DNA from: Nitrosovibrio sp. Nv4
Lineage (GTDB): Bacteria > Pseudomonadota > Alphaproteobacteria > Acetobacterales > Acetobacteraceae
DNA length: 48,114 nt
Direction of reading: 5' to 3'
Assembly: GCA_943330455.2 (NCBI GenBank)
Contig: CALQHT020000007.1
Location: 1 to 48,114, forward strand
The position numbers and the translations under genes were made by a program. The stretch's first letter is position 1. Every line of letters begins with the position of its first letter. Shown piece after piece: positions 45,613 to 48,114 of the stretch. The notes beneath the pieces are model-generated. The model was not told the DNA's origin. It did not search any database and saw nothing but the letters and a program-made list of their open reading frames with translations.

Positions 45613-45651
45613 ACGGCGTAATGCCAACCGGCCGAAAGCTTCCCCCATGCA
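45613..45651. repeat. Short repeat CTTTCGGCCnnTTGG, copy 2 (inverted to copy 1)
   Basis: Read on the minus strand, GCTTTCGGCCGGTTGGCATTAC matches 23380-23420. It lies just upstream of gspO. The two copies bracket a 22-kb stretch with the secretion genes. Confidence 0.55.
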
Positions 45652-45780
45652 CGGCCCTTCACCGTCACGACCGACCTTGACCCGGTAACCCAACCTTCAA
45701 CGGCAGGGAGCGGTTTGCCGAACCAAGCCCAGCAACGACCGTAAGGGGCGCTATCGGGTCAATGGTTCAGGCCGTTGGCA
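45622..45780. repeat. Degenerate TACCAACGGCC-family element
   Basis: TGCCAACCGGCC (45622-45633) and GGCCGTTGGCA (45770-45780) form imperfect inverted ends. GGGTCAATGGTTCAGGCC near the right end matches the right arm at 17322-17340. It occupies much of the 357-bp gspO-tpsA gap (45596-45952), which holds no gene. Confidence 0.55.
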
Positions 45781-45852
45781 CAACAGAGATGCGCGGCGCG
45801 TCCCGGCGCGGTGCGTAGCCAATCCGTCCGACGGTTTCCCGCCCGAAACACG

Positions 45853-45870
45853 ATGACAGAATCATGAAAT
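45853..45870 (+). promoter_or_regulatory. Shared motif ATGACAnnnTCATGAAAT upstream of tpsA
   Basis: ATGACAGAATCATGAAAT stands 83 bases before ATG 45953. It matches the motif at 33670-33687 before gspE at 15 of 18 positions. It may be a shared activator or repressor site. Confidence 0.5.
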
Positions 45871-45952
45871 CACGCCCGATGCCGCCTGATGAGGTGGCGA
45901 GGAAGCCAAAAGCACAGGAATAGGCTGGCGAGTACCCTCTAGGCGACGCGGA

Positions 45953-48114
45953 ATGACGACGATGCATCTTGGCAGGCACCGATCAGGACTACGGACGGCG
46001 CTGATGGCCTCGGTCAGCGGGCTGACCTTGCTGGCGCTCGCGTCCGGCCCGGTCGCCGCGCAGTCGTCGGTCTTCGTCCGGCGTGGCGCCGACTCGGGGG
46101 CTGCCGCAGCCGCGAGCGCGGCGCGGGCGAGCGGCGTCGATACCGCCCGCATGACCGCGCAGGTGCAGGGTACGGTCAACACCTTCGCCCGCGCCGCCGC
46201 CGCCAACAATGCCGCCGCGGCGTTGCAGTCCGCCGCTCGGCAGGTCGCCACCGCCACGCTTAACGCCAGCGTTCCCAACGGTCTGAGCCCCGGCGGACTG
46301 GTGCCCTCACCCGCCGCATCCTTGTGGATCGGTGCCGACCGCCCGGTGCAGGGAAATTCCGCCACCGAGGCGGCGCGGGTGATGGTCACGGTGCGTCAAA
46401 CCCAGCAGCGCGCGATTCTCACCTGGGACAGTTTCAACGTCGGCCAGAAGACCACCCTCACATTCGATCAAAGCGCGGGCGGCACCGAGTCGCGCCGCTG
46501 GTCGGTGCTGAACCGGGTGGAGGACCCAAGCCTCGCGCCCAGCCGGATTCTTGGTTCGATCAAGGCCGAAGGCGCGGTCTATGTGATCAACCGCAACGGC
46601 ATCGTCTTCGAAGGCAGCGCGCAGGTGAACGCGGCAACCCTGGTGGCCTCCGCGCTCGACGTGGGAACCTGGGGCGACAATGTCGGCACCCGCAACGCCC
46701 GCTTCCTGAAGGGCATCCTCAACGTCGATCCGGGCGGCCCGAACATGCTGCCCACCTTGTCGCTGGACCAGTTCGCCGTCCTGGACACCCCCGCCAAGCC
46801 GCGCCGGGTGACCGTGGAAGTGATGCAGGGCGCGCAACTCATCGCGGGTGAAAGCGGTCAGATCATCCTCGCCGGCCCCCAGGTGGTGAATCGCGGCACC
46901 TTGAGCGCCCCGGCGGGGCAGGTGATCCTGGCCGCCGGTCTCGGCGTGCGGCTCGACACGGCGCAGGTCGGCGCGGCCACCAGCCCGAATATCGGCCTGA
47001 TGGTGGAATCGCTGCGCCGGGGCCCCGACAACAGCCCGCAATGGGACAACTTCCGTAGCGCCGCGCACAACGAGGGCGTGGTCAGCGCGCCGCGCGGCAA
47101 CGTCACCATGGTCGGTGCCGATGTCAGCAGCAGCGGGGTCCTGTCGGCCACAACCGGCAACGATCGCAACGGCTCGATCATCCTCACCGCGCGGGACGTG
47201 GGCGGCACCCTGTCGGTGGCCGGCGGCGACGCCCGCCTGTATCGTTTCGGGACCATCACGCTCGCACCCGGCAGCCTGACGACGGTGACGGGCGATACCG
47301 GCGCCGACCAACCGGTCTTCGACACCAGCGCCACGTTCCAGCAAAGCCAGCTCTCCTTCACCGCGAGCGCCGTCCTGATTGGGGCCGACGCGCTGATCTA
47401 CGCCCCCGCCGGAACCCTGCGGATGGCGGGCGACCTGACGGATCGAGGCCTGTTCCCGGACGGCACACTGCGCGCGGGGCGGCTGGGCCTCGTCTCGCTG
47501 GACCAGGGCGCGGTCATCGACCTGGCGGGCCTGAAGGACGTGAAAGTGCCGATCGCGCGCAACTTCATCGACGTCGAGGCACGCGGCATCGAATTGCGCG
47601 ATTCGCCGCTGCAGCGGAACGGCCTCCTGTATCAGATGGCCCAACGGAACGAGAAGCTGACGATCGATATCCGGGTCGGCACCGCGCTGCTCGATTGGCA
47701 GCCGGCGGCGGCCCTGGTGCCGCGCGCGATCGCCGAACGCCAGACCGCGGGCGGGTCGCTGGATATCGCAGCCCAGCGGATCTTCACGTCACAGGGCTCG
47801 CTGATCGACGTGTCCGGGGGATCCATCACCTATGTCGGCGGATCGCGGCCGCAGACCACGCGCCTGCTTGGCGCCGACGGGCGGATCTATGACATCGGCA
47901 GTGCACCCGTTGATCTCGCCTACACCGCCCTGGCCGGGCAGTTCACCACGAAGCAGCCGCGCTGGGGGATCAGCCGGATCTACGTCAGCGGACTGCGCGG
48001 TCCGACCGAGGTCAATGAGCCCGGCTATGTCAGCGGGTTCGATGCCGGCTCGGTCACTCTGGCCGGGCGTCCGTATCTGGATGGAGGGATCCAGGGCGGC
48101 GCGTTGACCGGCAC
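45953..48114 (+). CDS. TpsA filamentous-haemagglutinin-like exoprotein, N-terminal part (continues past window)
   Basis: At least 720 residues, open to the edge. A signal peptide (LMASVSGLTLLALASGPVAA) is followed by an Ala-rich stretch (about 40-100), then the TPS secretion domain: LTWDSFNVGQKTTLTFDQ, SRILGSIKAEGAVYVINRNG and AGPQVVNRGTLSAPAGQV. The usual NPNGI is NRNGI here. Beta-helix repeats then begin (GNVTMVGADVSSSGVLSATT). This is the cargo type for a TpsB such as that at 29757-31379. ATG 45953 or 45962 is the start; the ribosome-binding site is weak. Confidence 0.92.
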   Translation, partial: MTTMHLGRHRSGLRTALMASVSGLTLLALASGPVAAQSSVFVRRGADSGAAAAASAARASGVDTARMTAQVQGTVNTFARAAAANNAAAALQSAARQVATATLNASVPNGLSPGGLVPSPAASLWIGADRPVQGNSATEAARVMVTVRQTQQRAILTWDSFNVGQKTTLTFDQSAGGTESRRWSVLNRVEDPSLAPSRILGSIKAEGAVYVINRNGIVFEGSAQVNAATLVASALDVGTWGDNVGTRNARFLKGILNVDPGGPNMLPTLSLDQFAVLDTPAKPRRVTVEVMQGAQLIAGESGQIILAGPQVVNRGTLSAPAGQVILAAGLGVRLDTAQVGAATSPNIGLMVESLRRGPDNSPQWDNFRSAAHNEGVVSAPRGNVTMVGADVSSSGVLSATTGNDRNGSIILTARDVGGTLSVAGGDARLYRFGTITLAPGSLTTVTGDTGADQPVFDTSATFQQSQLSFTASAVLIGADALIYAPAGTLRMAGDLTDRGLFPDGTLRAGRLGLVSLDQGAVIDLAGLKDVKVPIARNFIDVEARGIELRDSPLQRNGLLYQMAQRNEKLTIDIRVGTALLDWQPAAALVPRAIAERQTAGGSLDIAAQRIFTSQGSLIDVSGGSITYVGGSRPQTTRLLGADGRIYDIGSAPVDLAYTALAGQFTTKQPRWGISRIYVSGLRGPTEVNEPGYVSGFDAGSVTLAGRPYLDGGIQGGALTG

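Noticed and set aside
46307-47644. Minus-strand open frame of 445 codons opposite tpsA
   Set aside because: The plus-strand reading has a signal peptide and a TPS domain; the minus reading has none.

Overview
The window is high-GC DNA from an alphaproteobacterium, most likely an Acetobacteraceae-type organism. This rests on the yqeY-dnaG-rpoD order, an MmcB-type repair gene, CarA with an extra N-terminal helix-turn-helix, and many palindromic intergenic repeats. The placement is inference; no rRNA or tRNA gene was seen.

Left part (1-5.6 kb): the start of an IS630-type transposase, a ferredoxin-reductase-like flavoprotein, then a minus-strand cluster of an amidohydrolase, an extradiol-dioxygenase-like VOC protein and a luciferase-like (LLM) oxidoreductase that looks like part of an aromatic or xenobiotic catabolic module, and a GNAT acetyltransferase.

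Core block (5.6-23.2 kb): the macromolecular synthesis genes yqeY-dnaG-rpoD (minus); the plus-strand pyrimidine/arginine genes carA (HTH fusion), a small winged-helix-like ORF and carB; greA; an ACT-domain threonine ammonia-lyase; the sulfate activation pair cysD-cysNC; a UDG-superfamily protein; a minimal zincin; pterin-4a-carbinolamine dehydratase with mmcB; a small lipoprotein; and a DUF4337 membrane protein.

Secretion locus (23.4-48.1 kb, continuing off the right edge): two divergent arms. The minus arm encodes a PstS-like exported protein, a TpsB (FhaC/ShlB) transporter, a DUF2341-ExbB fusion, ExbD, a TonB-like protein, a porin, a periplasmic coiled-coil protein and a PpiC/SurA-like foldase, mostly overlapping or nearly so. 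The plus arm is a type II secretion system: gspE-F-G-H-I-J-L-M-C/N-D-K. The prepilin peptidase gspO is convergent, and beyond it a large TpsA (filamentous-haemagglutinin-like) exoprotein begins and runs off the edge. The TpsA gene is thus split from its TpsB partner by the whole T2SS. A shared 18-bp motif lies upstream of both gspE and tpsA, and the divergent PstS-like/gspE promoter region has four helically phased TGTCA sites resembling PhoB half-sites. Together these suggest one co-regulated surface-export system that combines two-partner secretion, Ton energisation and type II secretion. This is the main candidate for an undescribed system.

Palindromic repeats are frequent and sit tightly against genes. 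One fills the gspC/N-gspD gap exactly from stop to start codon, one supplies the stop codon of the threonine ammonia-lyase, and one overlaps the possible start of gspK.
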